From: Zygnema cylindricum
Taxonomy: Eukaryota; Streptophyta; Zygnematophyceae; Zygnematales; Zygnemataceae
NCBI GenBank assembly: GCA_037447655.1
Contig: JBBHKE010003295.1
Coordinates: 62,001-126,000, forward strand
Direction: 5' to 3'
DNA: 64,000 nucleotides
Shown one piece after another: positions 32,898-43,635 of the stretch. A program made the position numbers and the translations under genes. Numbering within the stretch: position 1 is the stretch's first letter; each line of letters begins with the position of its first letter. The notes below the pieces were generated by a model. It was given only the letters and a program-made list of their open reading frames with translations, was not told the DNA's origin and ran no database searches.

Positions 32898-35446
32898 CTG
32901 CCCGACACTTGGTAAACCCGTAAATGTTGGAAGCGCCCAAAACGACCGCCACCGCCACGATAAGCAAATAGTTCCATGTTTCAAAAGTGAACCGGATGAC
33001 CGCCACAACTCCGAGTAAAACCCACACGGCCGGCTGTAAAGGACAAGAAAAAATAGGAAAAATTGACTTTTTTCAGATGGGAGCCAACTTGCTTTAAATG
33101 GGAACCAATTTGAATGTGGGAAAAGAACATGGATATAAATTGGTTTCAAATGGGAATTGACTTGTTCACATGGGAGTCAATTAGTTCCGTATGGAAATCA
33201 GTTTGAATGAGGGAAAAGAACATGGAACAAAATTGGTTTCATATGGGAATCAATTTGAATGCGGGAAAAGAATCTGGGAACCAATTGATTTCACATGGGA
33301 ATCAACTTGTTTAATGTGTAAAAAGAACATAAGCAAAAATTAGATTACCATGGAAATCGATTTGCTCAAAATCAAAATCAATTTGCTTCATGTGGGAAAA
33401 GAATATGGGAATAAACTTGTTTAACATGGGAACCAATGGTAAAGAAGAGCAAACAAAATATGAGAATTAACTTGTTAATAAGTAAAAGAGAATGTGAAAA
33501 TGAGTTTGTAAAGAATGGCAAACAGACCAGGGAATCAATTTGAAAAGAACGGTAAATATACGGGAAAATACGGGAATCAATTTGTAATGAATCCGATGGA
33601 TGATAGGGGACAGGGAAAATGATGAGACATAGCCCCTCTTTGATGTAAAAAGCAGTGTTTCACATTATGAAGATGTTAAGGGATGATGTATAAGAAAAAC
33701 TTTATTACTGAAGTGATTTAATGAAATTGAGAGAGAAGCTCACCCCAATGCCGAAGGTATGAACAATAATATTTACTATAGCTGTCGACCAGAAATTGCT
33801 GGGAGAACAACAATAATTTTGGATATAAAATTTCACTTTCCTAATAACAACCAATCATGAACATAAATGGTAAAGTAACTGATTGAACAAATTGGATAAG
33901 ATGTGCGAGAAAAAAAAAAGTTTTTGGCATTTCTGCAGTCTACTGGCTTTAAGACTCAATTGAGACATTTATCAGATAAATTGCGATAATTTACGATAAC
34001 TGATCAAAAATATGTAGCGTACCATACTCAAAAAATTTCAGCCTCAACATTTGAAAAGTACGGAACTAAATGCACAAATCCTGATGATATCGCGATAACG
34101 ATCTTGAAATATCGACATTATCAGCAATATTAATTATCAGCTTATAATACCGATTTTTGAGAACCTTCAAAAAAAGTACAGACCTAATATCGGCAAATCC
34201 TGCTCAAAATACAACACTGCAAAAGAGTTATGTAACTAATGGAAAGAAGACAAAGAATGACTACCAATAACATTGAACAAAAACGACAAAAAAAAAACTC
34301 GAATCGTACCGTCAAGTACAGAGTCCACCAGAAAAGCCAAGAATCTGGTTTACTCAGACGCTCAAGCTCCTGTAAAACAATCACAAATCTTCAATCAGTC
34401 CTTAATAAAAGGAATATCATAATAAAAAGAATTTCGTGATACATTCTTTACAAGAAATACCACTAAGGAAATTCATATTACTGCCAGAAAATAACTTAAT
34501 CGTTAACACGGTTTATTATCTCAACAGCTGGTCTTGGATTTACAAAAAAGGTACTGGTGTGTCGAGAGAGTTTCAAGCTAATTTACAAAAAAACGATTAC
34601 TTAATAAAAATACATGACTTGTAAGTTCTGAAATTTGTCAACTTTGTGATCTCTAGGGCAATTTAAATGGGAACCTGCATAGTACAAACCACAAGAGTGA
34701 GTAAAATAAGAGTAAAAGAGAGAAAAAGAGAGAGTAAGAGTAAAATTTTGGCAAGTTTCAAATAATTGAGACAAGATATCTATTGATGGCGGCAAACAGT
34801 ACACCACAAATTACATAAAAAGTGAAACTAGAAGTGCAATAAAATAAAATACACAAAAGTACACTGCATATTACATAAAGAAAGAAAAAAAAAAATATAT
34901 ATATATATATAATAAAAAATACGTAATCACATATAGGCAAATATATATCCTGTACACAACATAAGCAAAATCAGACCATTATTGAACCTTTCTCCTGCAA
35001 TTAAAAATGTTTGTAACCATAAACTTACCTCTGTTTTATGACTTTTTATCCGATTCTACCTACTTTTTTGTCTTCCTTTTTGACCATAAAGATGAATCGA
35101 TTTTTATTTTTTAAGCTCACCAATATCTCCAAAGATTTTCGCCGTTGACTCTTTATCCAATCCTAGCTACTTGTTTTTCTTTCTTTTTGGCCATAAAGGT
35201 GAATGAATAAAGGTAATAAACTATTTTTATTTTTAAGCTCACCGGTTTCTCCAAAGATTCAAATCTCCAAAGATTTTCGCCGTTTTCGTCTGTTTCATTC
35301 CACCATCTCAATCCGACTAAGATCCGACCGCTGACGTTTTTTACGATCCAGAAATCGAAAGCGAGGAAAAGAACACAAATAACAAAATGGATGATAAACC
35401 CGGCTCCGGTGATCCATCCAAATATGTAAAAGAGGAGAGCCGCGGC
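32898..35446 (-). CDS. ECH: ECHIDNA/TVP23-family trans-Golgi membrane protein (internal exons, partial)
   Basis: Three minus-strand exons join in phase: 35446-35243 (68 codons), 34369-34310 (20 codons) and 33033-32898 (45 codons plus 1 base). The first encodes AAALLFYIFG, a hydrophobic helix, then DFWIVKNVSGRILVGLRWWN and NLWRFESLEKP. The second gives LERLSKPDSWLFWWTLYLT. The third gives PAVWVLLGVVAVIRF, LLIVAVAVVLGASNIYGF and TKCRAG. The KNVSGR-LVGLRWW, DSW-FWWTLY and NI-GFTKC blocks identify the TVP23 family. Plant ECHIDNA is a four-helix protein of the trans-Golgi network needed for secretion and cell elongation. The N-terminal exon and the C-terminal tail exon, about 50 residues, were not found; they may be short or lie beyond repeats or the gap. 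Introns carry a minisatellite (33070-33560) and decayed tandem copies of exon edges (35036-35300 and about 35545-35590). A possible cassette exon at about 33808-33757 is discussed under rejected items. Confidence 0.85.
33070..33560. repeat. Intronic degenerate tandem repeat (ATGGGAATCAATTTG units)
   Basis: Roughly a dozen degenerate copies of units such as ACATGGGAATCAACTTGTTT and GAATGTGGGAAAAGAACATGG. It lies in the ECHIDNA intron just upstream of the third exon and reaches to within about 40 bp of its acceptor. Confidence 0.7.
35036..35300 (-). repeat. ECH: Tandem duplication spanning an ECHIDNA exon-intron edge
   Basis: The text GCTCACC..TCTCCAAAGATTTTCGCCGT, which is the end of the first recognised exon with its GT donor, occurs intact at about 35236-35285 and again, truncated, at about 35117-35155 inside the intron. 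The intervening TCCAATCCTAGCTACTTGTTTTTC text is also doubled (about 35048 and 35157). A donor-like GGTGAGC is therefore present twice. Confidence 0.7.
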
Positions 35447-35896
35447 CTGTTTTCCAAAAAAAAAAAAAAAAAAAAAACAACAGTCAGTTTTTTTTTTTAT
35501 TATTCTAGAAAGGAAACCCTAAAAACCTTTAAAAAAACAAAAAAACTCAAATATGCCGAACAGGGAAGCCGGGCCGTTTTCCAGAAACAAGGAAAAAAGA
35601 ACCAATAGGAGCATTCAGAAATAAAGTTTTTTCCTCGAAATTAAACGGTAAAAAACTCTTAAAAACCCTAAAATAGCCCAAAAAATAGTGTTGAATGACG
35701 AGGGACTTCGAGCTGATATATTGCAACCCTAAAAAACTCTTAAAACTCTTAAAAACCCTGAAAATTCCTAAAAAACCCCAGAAAATATATCGAGAGAATT
35801 CAGAGTTGATACATCGCGATATCGGCATATGGTGATACCGAGACCTTGAAAATTTGATATTTATGAACAAAAAAAAAAGGGGGGGGTTACAAAGTA

Positions 35897-36103
35897 CACT
35901 GTCCATCGCTACAAGTGGTAAAGGAATAATTAGTACAAAAGAAAAATTAGTATCAATAATAACATAATAATATCAAAAATAGGGCAGCGTGAGGTGACTG
36001 TTTGTAGTCAACTCCCTTAAAAAGTGTTACTTTTATGATTCTTTTTGGCCGGAAAAAGACGAAAGTGCATAAGTATTTTTAACACTAATAGCGATGGGCA
36101 GCG
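35897..36103. mobile_element. Short MITE, 207 bp
   Basis: It starts CACTGTCCATCGCTAC and ends ACTAATAGCGATGGGCAGCG, with TA at 35895-35896 and 36104-36105. The core GTGAGGTGACTGTTTGTAGTC resembles the elements at 7398-7576 and 14655-14820. Confidence 0.75.
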
Positions 36104-36227
36104 TACTACGCACCCGAACAAAAAAAAAATGAAAAAAATGAAATCAGCAACACTAACATTAATGAGAAGTATTATTTTTACACCCTAGTAAATATAATTC
36201 AAACAGCAAATCCACCGACAATGATAA

Positions 36228-36455
36228 GAGCGAGGAATGACACTACATCGTCATCATCCTTATCAACAACATCATCATCATCATCATCATCATCGTCATC
36301 ATCCTTATCAACATCATCATCATCATCATCATCGTCATCGTCATCATCATCATCATCACAATCATCATCATCATCGTTATCACCATCACCATCCCCGTCA
36401 CCATCACCAACACCATTATCATTATCATTATCATTATCTTCTTCATCATCACCAT
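36228..36455. repeat. ATC trinucleotide microsatellite
   Basis: A long imperfect (ATC)n run. Poly-Ser, poly-His and poly-Asp frames arise from it and are rejected as genes. It adjoins the SINE units that also carry ATC tails. Confidence 0.9.
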
Positions 36456-36477
36456 CACTATTTGTTGGTATAAGCAA

Positions 36478-36734
36478 GATGTGTCGCTTAATATCTTGAA
36501 TGTGGGGTTCACCCACACACGCTACTTAACGATATTGACCTACCAATACAAGTACTGATATCCGGGTTGGTGGCGCATAGTTAGCGCAGAGGTGGCCCTC
36601 TCCACGGGTCTCATCATCATCATCATCATTATCATTATTATCGTCATTATCATAAGAATTAGATGTGCAGCTTCATACCCGGAATGTGGGGTACACCCAC
36701 ATTCGCTACTTAACGATATCGACCTTCTAGAGCG

Positions 36735-36781
<47 letters not shown>

Positions 36782-36870
36782 GATATTTGAGTTTGTGGCG
36801 CAGTTGTTATTGCACTGGTGGCCCTTTCTCGAGGCCCTAGGTTCGAGCCCTGGTCGGCTCCCACTTTTCC
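36478..36870 (+). mobile_element. tRNA-derived SINE, tandem partial copies
   Basis: Two tRNA-like heads, at about 36563-36605 (GGTTGGTGGCGCATAGTTAG) and 36790-36862 (TTTGTGGCGCAGTTGTTATTG..GGTTCGAGCCCTGG), carry an A-box-like TGGCGCAGTTG. The second also has a B-box GGTTCGAGCCC. Between them, and before the first, lies the same 63-bp body ending ACGCTACTTAACGATATTGACC (36478-36541 and 36662-36725). The second unit contains a (TA)n run at 36738-36778. The arrangement body-head-body-head suggests a tandem array or dimer. Pol III transcription and LINE-driven copying are the usual mode for this class. Confidence 0.75.
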
Positions 36871-36919
36871 TTTAACGGGATTCTCCACGTTATCCCCAGA
36901 TTTTGCGAATCTTTACCCC

Positions 36920-37055
36920 ATCACCATCACCAGCATCATCATCATCTTAAACTTCATATTTACTAGCATCAACATTCATCATCATCATCATCATCATCCG
37001 TCATCATCAATCGTCATCATTTATCATGATCATGATCAAGATCATGAGTATCTGT
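36920..37055. repeat. ATC-rich tract upstream of subtilase fragment 1
   Basis: CATCACCATCACC and CATCATCATC runs. The corresponding intron of subtilase fragment 2 (53120-53220, minus strand) also contains an ATC-type tract, which supports the idea that the two loci are copies of one segment. Confidence 0.6.
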
Positions 37056-37896
37056 ATTGTCATTATCTAATTAATTTAAGGGGTCCAACTAAATCTTGGA
37101 ACATTGTAGACTCGCAAGCATAAGTAGTTCTACGATTTCGTTTTCAAAATTCTAGATTCAATTTTATTATGAAATTTAAAATGTGAGATGTAGTTCAAAA
37201 TGAATCGACGAAATTTACGATGGAACAAGATTCGAAATTTATGGCGGAACTTGTAAGTAAAGTTCAAGGGTACAAATGATCATGACAATGTGTGGATATA
37301 TGCAATTTGATCATTCCTCGATTAAAATATGCATTACTATCTCGAACTTTAGAAAAACCTTCCCTGGACTAAAAAATGCATTATTATCTTAAACTTTAGA
37401 AAAAACAAACTGATGCAATTCTGCAAGGGACTTTTGTTTTTAATGATGAGATTTTATTTTTGTTTTGTGACATACATTAGCATATTTAGGAGTGAAATAA
37501 TTAACAAGGTGTGATATCGGAGCTTAGATTTAGGCTAAGGTTATCTTCGGATCTTCGTTTTTTTTTTTTGCAGTAAACTTGATTTAATATGATTATATTC
37601 CTTGAAAAAATTACTTCCACTTGATTGTATCTGTCAAAACCTCTAAGCAGATTTGATAATTTGACTTTATGTTTCAAAAATTTCATGTCTATTGAATTTT
37701 ATTCGCAATTCATTTTGTCTAGCAAACTTGAATAATGGAGAAAAGGGGTATGGGATTTTGATTCACAAAAAGTTGGTACACTATATATATTATATCGACT
37801 AATATATTGAATTTTCATCTGAATTCATTTCCTTTACGATTTATTTCCCTCGATTCACTTCCCTTTTCTTTTATCCTGTTTTTTTTTTTTTTGCAG
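37056..37896. other. AT-rich sequence before subtilase fragment 1
   Basis: I looked here for the serine-motif exon (GTSMATPHVAG) that should precede fragment 1 and did not find it. The last 100 bp form a pyrimidine-rich acceptor (TTTTTTTTGCAG) for the following exon. Confidence 0.45.
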
Positions 37897-39367
37897 CTGT
37901 GCATTTGTCTAAAGGAAACGCCTTCAATTTCGGAAACGGTCTTTTAAGACCTAATTTTGCGGTTAATCCGGGTCTTGTTTACGAGACTGGAATATATGGA
38001 TATGTTCTCTATCTCTGTAAATTTTATAAAAATTCTGTAGTCAAAGATAAATATGGATTATCTTGCCCCAAAGATATTAAACCCTACCATTATAATTCTC
38101 CCTCTCTCGTGATGGCAAATGTAAAAGGAAATGGTTTTTCAACAACTCGGAAAGTCACAAATGTGGGTCCACCAAATTCAACTTATGTAGTTGAAATAAA
38201 ACAACCAAAAGGAGTAAAAGTTACAATTTCACCAACCACTTTGGCATTCAAACAAAAAAGTCAATCGTTGACTTTTAAAATCAAAGTTGTGGGAACCGCT
38301 GTCACAAGAAATGGAAAAACAGGTGAGTTTTTAATGGGGGCTTTTAGGTGGTTTGAGTTTTTTTGGTCACAAAAATCACAAATTGAGAGAGATTTTTTCT
38401 TGTCGTTTTCTTTTTCTGGTCAAACAACATTTTTTTTTTAGTTTTCTTTAAATGTGGATGTCGTCTAATTGTTTTGGTTACAAATAATAGAGGGCAAACG
38501 GGGTTTGATTATTTTGTTGTTTGCCCAAATTGAATAATTTATGAAATTGGATTGAAAGTTCATTTGCGGTTTTTTCTTCTAGGATAAAGACAAAAAAGTC
38601 ATGTTATTGCGTATATTTGGAAAATTCATCACAAAATTAAGTAATTTCAAATATGCAAATAAAGTTGAACGCAATTTAACCAGGTTTTGATAACTGCCTA
38701 TTTATACATATCTACGATTTCTGTCTAGGAACACAGTGTAAAAAGAATTTGAAAGATTAAATTGGATGATAAATTTACTCTATTTATCATTAAAAGGGAA
38801 GAGTCGAACCTGGACGGAACGGTTTAAAAAAATGAAAAAATAGTGTAGCATAATTATTACCAAACAGTTTTACCAAAGTTCAAAGTTATAATTGGAATAG
38901 ATTTGTTGATATTAAACAAGTTTATTGTCGTTTATGGTCCTTGTATCACTGCTATATCCTATCAAATATTTTTATCATTTCCGATTTGTAAAAGAAGGAA
39001 AAAACAATCCATGACATATTCTGCTTCCTCTATTATTTTCTTGCGATATTCATTGCCAGAATAGGGAAAAACATAGAAACTCAGATGACAATTTGCAAGT
39101 TACTTTTTAAGCGGTTTACATCATCCAAAAAGTCTCTGAAAAATAAATTTCTATTGAAAGATGAGAAAATTATAAAGAAAACAAAAAAAGTTTCAATACG
39201 AGATCCTATTATGAAGATTAACAACTAAATGATTTCCAAGACCAAATAATTACTTTTTGTTGGTTTCAGGGAACAATGTTTTCGGGAGTTGGATATGGAG
39301 ATCGAAGGATGGAAAATACAATGTATCGAGTCCTATAATAGTGAACGTTATTGGAGTTCCCGAATAA
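37897..39367 (+). pseudogene. Subtilisin-like protease (plant S8 family), 3' fragment 1
   Basis: Two exons, 37897-38322 and 39270-39367, join in phase and end at TAA. They encode the end of the protease domain (NFGNGLLRPNFAVNPGLVYE) and the fibronectin III-like domain (STTRKVTNVGPPNSTYVVEI, GVKVTISPTTLAF), with the C-terminus GSWIWRSKDGKYNVSSPIIV. This order is that of plant subtilases, which are secreted serine proteases acting in the cell wall. No upstream exon with the catalytic Asp, His or Ser was found, so this is probably a truncated copy. It is about 80 percent identical to fragment 2 at 52982-51563, in opposite orientation, including introns and 3' flank. A small intact exon pair could still be transcribed, but protease activity is not possible from what is visible. 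Confidence 0.8.
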
Positions 39368-39603
39368 TGTTTCACTTTCGATGTTTTTTGACAACCTTTC
39401 TTGCTTTTGAGGATATATCTCCAAAAAACAAGAGTTAGTGGAGATTTTAACAATGGTATTATGCTTAAAAGAGTAGCTAAATAATTTCTTGAAAGTTTAC
39501 ATTCTTAAACATTCTTAACACTAAATGAAAACTTTCTACATTAGCGCCAATTCTATTTTCATGTTAGTAACACTAGTTTATGATTTTGAGCCAAAAAAAA
39601 TCG

Positions 39604-40020
39604 TGACATAATAACAATGTGAAATGTGGTTCTACCTTTCTATACTTTGCGAATACATTTCTCTTGTGGACGTTTTGTAACCAGCCCACTCTAGACGTAA
39701 TACTTAAACTGTTCATTCTATTACATCAAGCAATTATGTTGAAATACATTTTTCTCTCCTTTGCTTCTCTTTGTGTATTTTTCTTGTTGACTTGTCTTAT
39801 TCTTTGCTTATGCAGTGTTCTCAACGATGATTCTCCTCTCTCTTGTATTAGATGTTTTACTTTTATTTCTCTTCATTATGCCCACCATGCCGTTGCCTTC
39901 AAGATTGGGGGTCATGAGAAGAGTAGTAAAAAAACCCACATCGATGAATTAGCGCATAACATGGGTATCCATGAACCGCCTCTCATATGTTGGCAGCTGT
40001 CATAAGATCTGTCCTGTAGC
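39604..40020 (+). repeat. Dispersed repeat R3, copy 1
   Basis: Text such as CATTTCTCTTGTGGACG, TGTAACCAGCCCACTCTA and TCCTTTGCTTCTCTTTGTG recurs in the same orientation at about 56195-56520. The 128-codon open frame across it is not preserved in the other copy, so I do not call a gene. Confidence 0.55.
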
Positions 40021-40461
40021 TCGTTCTCGCCTGTAATTATTGAGGTTCTCCCATTGCTAAGTATACTTTTTATAGAACTCCCAAAGTGTATGCATGGCTC
40101 TTAAGGTAAGATACCAAGGTTGGTAGCTCCTCGCGGCTTTTTTGAAATATCACAAGTGTCAAAAGGGTAATGAGTAGTCTTATGCACTAAGGTGAGGGTT
40201 CTTCCTTTGTCCAAGATTTAACATACAGGAAGATTCAAAGCTCTCACTTGCAACCCGATTGTTGTCCTAATGATGGATTAGCCCTAAAGGCTAAATATTT
40301 CTATATACTTGGACCTTATGAGCTATGAAACGCTTTTGTGATGCATGAAAGACCATTTGTTCCCTGAATAACTTAAATGTTTCATTCGAGTTCGATTTGA
40401 TTCTAATCTGTCGTCTGGTAAACATTATCGGAAATATACCCTAGTGGAAGGTGGGGGTATT

Positions 40462-40895
40462 CTATTTTATCTTGAATCGGATAAAATATAGATAAGCGCA
40501 TTGACCCTTGTTCTGAAGTCCCTTTTCGAATTGTCCTTCAAGTGCCTTTCGACACTCGTGGGCGGTATCACGCGTTAAGAAGTGGTTGTGAACCGAAGCC
40601 GTGCACGATTGCATGAGACCGGCGATGGCGGCAAGATTTTTCCTCTCCAAAGCCGCCTCACGTTCCGATTTACAAGCTACAATTTCTCTTACCCATTCAC
40701 GATCTTCTAAGGGGACAGAGAAACAATTGAGCCTTAATGAATTTCTTCCAAATTTTCCAGTTAAATTCATTAGAAAGAACGATCTTCCCTAGCATAGATT
40801 GAATCGGCTCCTCATCATCGGTCTTCTCATCAAGATTCAAGTCAAGAACGGGATTTGGCATGTGCCATACTAGGGATATTGAGCCGGCCAATGTG
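40462..40895 (-). pseudogene. Copia-type gag fragment
   Basis: On the minus strand the frame reads SNEFNWKIWKKFIKAQLF, then with a frame change EDREWVREIVACKSEREAAL, KNLAAIAGLMQSCTASVHNH and DTAHECRKALEGQFEKGLQ. The order (NWxxW start, then a small helical domain with AKE-W-L-like positions) resembles the gag UBN2 domain of Ty1/copia elements. A decayed relative lies at about 50055-50320. No protease or integrase follows it here, so it is a dead relic. Confidence 0.55.
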
Positions 40896-41060
40896 TTAAA
40901 TTTCCGTGAAATGCGGGATATGTGTTAAATTTCCGTGAAATCAAGGATTTGACATGTCCCATGATAGGGAAAATTGAGCCGGCAAATGTGTTAGATTTCC
41001 GTGAAATCCGGGATTTGACATGTCCCTCCCTCCTCCCTCCTCCCTCCTCATGTGTTAGAT
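40868..41060. repeat. Tandem repeat of about 75 bp, two to three units
   Basis: Units share TGAGCCGGC, AATGTGTTAAATTTCCGTG, GGGATTTGACATGTCCC and similar. A CTCCCTCCTCCCT run ends the array. A single related unit is found at about 50605-50660. Confidence 0.7.
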
Positions 41061-41074
41061 TCATTTTTTGATAT

Positions 41075-41335
41075 CCAATGAGGAGAAAAATTTAGCCCTG
41101 GCCAAAGAATCAAATATTTTATCGAGTGTAGGCGTTGAATACTTATTTAACACCGTGGCTTGATCGGTGGCCCGGTAGTCCTCACACATTCGACAATCCA
41201 CCATTTTCTCAGATGAGTCCATTTTAGGGGGGAGTATTGCAAGGGAAGCAAATCCATGTCGTTGTTTGCTTTAAATAACCAACGGTGGTGCGTCTACCAG
41301 CTCTTGCACTTTTGCCTCCATTACTTCTTTCTCTT
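41075..41335 (-). pseudogene. Ty3-type reverse transcriptase fragment
   Basis: The minus strand reads MEAKVQELVDAPPLV, a stop, then RHGFASLAILPPKMDS, MCEDYRATDQATVLNKYSTP and LDKIFDSLARAKFFSSLDIK. This is the N-terminal part of a Ty3 reverse transcriptase, where the usual text runs VQELL-SP-VLV-KKDGSWRMCVDYRALN to FSKLDL. Stops and the absence of the YxDD region show that it is a short dead relic. The 75-bp tandem repeat interrupts it on the downstream side. Confidence 0.75.
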
Positions 41336-41538
41336 TGTAGCTTAAGGCTACTACTTCTCCAATACCGTGGCGGTTTCATTGACAAATTCAATCTTAAATA
41401 ACGTTCTCTTGTACAACCCTATATCTCAGTTTGACCTTTTAAACTTGTCTCTGGTCGTGACGAGGAGCTAATTTATCTACTCCTTTACTGTGGCTGCTAG
41501 TTATTCCCCAAATTTCCACAATATTTTTTTAGGAACTA

Positions 41539-42066
41539 CGCCGCGAATCGCTATTAGCGTATATAACTCTAATTCGGTTCCCTTGAATTTCGACCCAAAT
41601 TCTTAAATAGAATTAACAATTCTATTTTTTTTCACGCCTTTTAGGGTTCTGTTCCAATTAGCGTTAATAACGAAAGTACACAGCTTTTTAAATAGTATGG
41701 TGTACGGTCAGTGTCAGACAGTACAAAAATGTACCTTTCTAAGTGAAAAAGTACAAAAAATGATTTAACTAACTGCGCACGCAAGTGAATGTGCCCTATA
41801 AAAAGGGGATGAAATCGGGTTGTCAAAAATCACGTTCGCACATATTCGTCCGACAAACGCGTAGTCGACCGTGTGAACGTACAATGTGTAAGATTTGTCA
41901 GATTTTGTACGTGGCGATTATTTTTTGTTTGGAAAAACCCAAATTAGAGTTAGTATAAAATTAGAGTAAAAGTTTTTTTTTTAATTTTGAAATTCCCAAT
42001 TAGCGTTAATAACACCATTTTTTTTTTACGCTATTTTCTTCTTGACGCTAATAGCGATTCGCGGTG
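41539..42066. mobile_element. MITE of about 528 bp
   Basis: It starts CGCCGCGAATCGCTATTAG after TA at 41537-41538 and ends CTAATAGCGATTCGCGGTG before TA at 42067-42068. The interior TCGCACATATTCGTCCGAC is shared with 27885 and resembles the 551-bp copies. Like them it carries AATTAGCGTTAATAAC subterminal text. Confidence 0.8.
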
Positions 42067-42069
42067 TAC

Positions 42070-43262
42070 TGCTTCCCATGCTACAGGGGATCAAGTCCCT
42101 TATCCGTATTCTTACTCATCTAATCCTAGTTCCTCTAGGATTCGTGTTCAAATCTTGCTGGAATTCCATTTGTCCATCTGTTTCCTTTTGTCGTCTCCCT
42201 CTTGACTACCATTGGTCCTTTCAAACTTGTCTGAAAGTCTAGTTTATCCCCGGAAAGAGCGTCTAGTTTATCCCCGGAAAGAGCTCGGGATGCCTGTAAG
42301 GCGAGCATGTCGGGCTCTGATTATTGGTTAAGTTCCACCAAAGTAGATTTTAATGTGGTTCTTGCCTAAGATGTCGACACGTGTTGCGTTGTGATCCGTG
42401 CTGTACCAAAGTACACTTCTTCTACAACTCTTTGATATTCCTTCAGAACATGATGGTACTCAAATTTTGTTGGGTACATTTTGGGAGACTAGCAACTGTC
42501 CATTTTGACAAGTGTTAAACTCCCACTATAACACGATTCTTCTTCATAACCATCATTATTTCTGACAATTTTTCAATATGAGCAACTTCGAACGAACATG
42601 GAGGAATTCAAAACTAAAAGACACACAAGAAGGAACCAAACAGCACAAAAAAAAATTCATGAGAAATCATGATTAAAAAAATGAGGTGTCAAACATGGCA
42701 ATTTTCTTTTTAGGGGTTGTGTTCAAATTTGACTAGATCATAAACAAAACAAATAAAGTTGAAACTAGTTGTTGTTTTTGTCCCTCATAAAATGACATGT
42801 ATGCATAAAAAATCAAACTAACGCTGAATGTGTAATATACACTGATTTGTACCCCATTTTATTAAAAAAATTCATTAAAAAATATTTCCACAGTGACGCA
42901 AGACGATCAAACCTTAAGGAAAAGCAAAGTGACAAAGCAAAAAGACATTGACTGGTTTATAGCAAAGATTCTCAAAAAGATTCTCATGTCTAGACAAATG
43001 CATACTATAAAACCTAAAGAAGAAATTATCGCAAATCATGTGATTGAATAAATGCGTAAAAATTGGTGTAGAGAATCACAAATTGTGTAAAATTTTATGC
43101 AGAAACAAAAAGATTTAGAAGAAAAAAGTGCAATAGGGAGACAAACATGAATAATCGCAAATTCTTGTCAAAACAAACCTCGTGTCTTTTGTTTTGATAA
43201 GAACTGAATTACATAGTTTCTTTCATAACAACCCTTGTAACTTCAAGTAAATCAAAAAAGCA
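42070..43262. other. Unassigned spacer before the copia relic
   Basis: No gene recognised. The text GTCTAGTTTATCCCCGGAAA occurs twice in tandem at about 42238-42285. The 5' part of the left LTR, expected here, is absent. Confidence 0.4.
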
Positions 43263-43263
43263 A

Positions 43264-43530
43264 TTTAGAGTTTTTCTGGTAGATAGTCGCCTCTCTCTTT
43301 GAGGGCTTGTATAAAAACTGGCATCTAGGAAGTTTTCAGTGATTCTTTTTGCATAGGGCTTAGGGGAGTCCAATCTTCACAGGGGTGAAGGCAGTCACAA
43401 TCTTTGCCTACTTGGGAGGTAGTTGATTCAAAGAGAAGAAGGGCATTGTAAGTTATCCTAGAGGCTTCAAGCAAGCTGCACTTTCTGTGCACCTATGGAA
43501 AGTGCACCTATGGAGGTCACAGAATTGTAG
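43264..43530 (+). repeat. Left LTR remnant of the copia element (5' truncated)
   Basis: It matches the 3' part of the right LTR at about 47769-48040: GAGGGCTTGTATAAAAACTG, TAGGGCTTAGGGGAGTCCAA, AAGAAGGGCATTG and AGGCTTCAAGCAAGCTGCA. The first 480 bp of the right LTR have no counterpart. A short duplication (AAAGTGCACCTATGG twice) sits at about 43488-43515. No convincing tRNA primer site follows. Confidence 0.75.
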
Positions 43531-43635
43531 GTAATGGGCCCACCGTCTAGAATGCCCATTTTCAATGGAACAGGATTCATCTATTGGGAAACGATGATGA
43601 CAGGTGCATTGTGTGAAAAACGGTATTAGGGAATA

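Noticed and set aside
33757-33808. Possible extra ECHIDNA exon (FWSTAIVNIIVHTFGIG between AG and GTGAGC)
   Set aside because: The flanking exons join perfectly in phase 0 without it and match family spacing. It may be a cryptic or cassette exon, but the family has nothing here.
36199-36516. Acidic 105-codon open frame and its His/Ser-rich shadows
   Set aside because: They are products of the ATC microsatellite.
36790-36862. tRNA gene
   Set aside because: A- and B-box motifs are present, but the arms do not pair into a full cloverleaf, and the same head is repeated in dispersed SINE copies.
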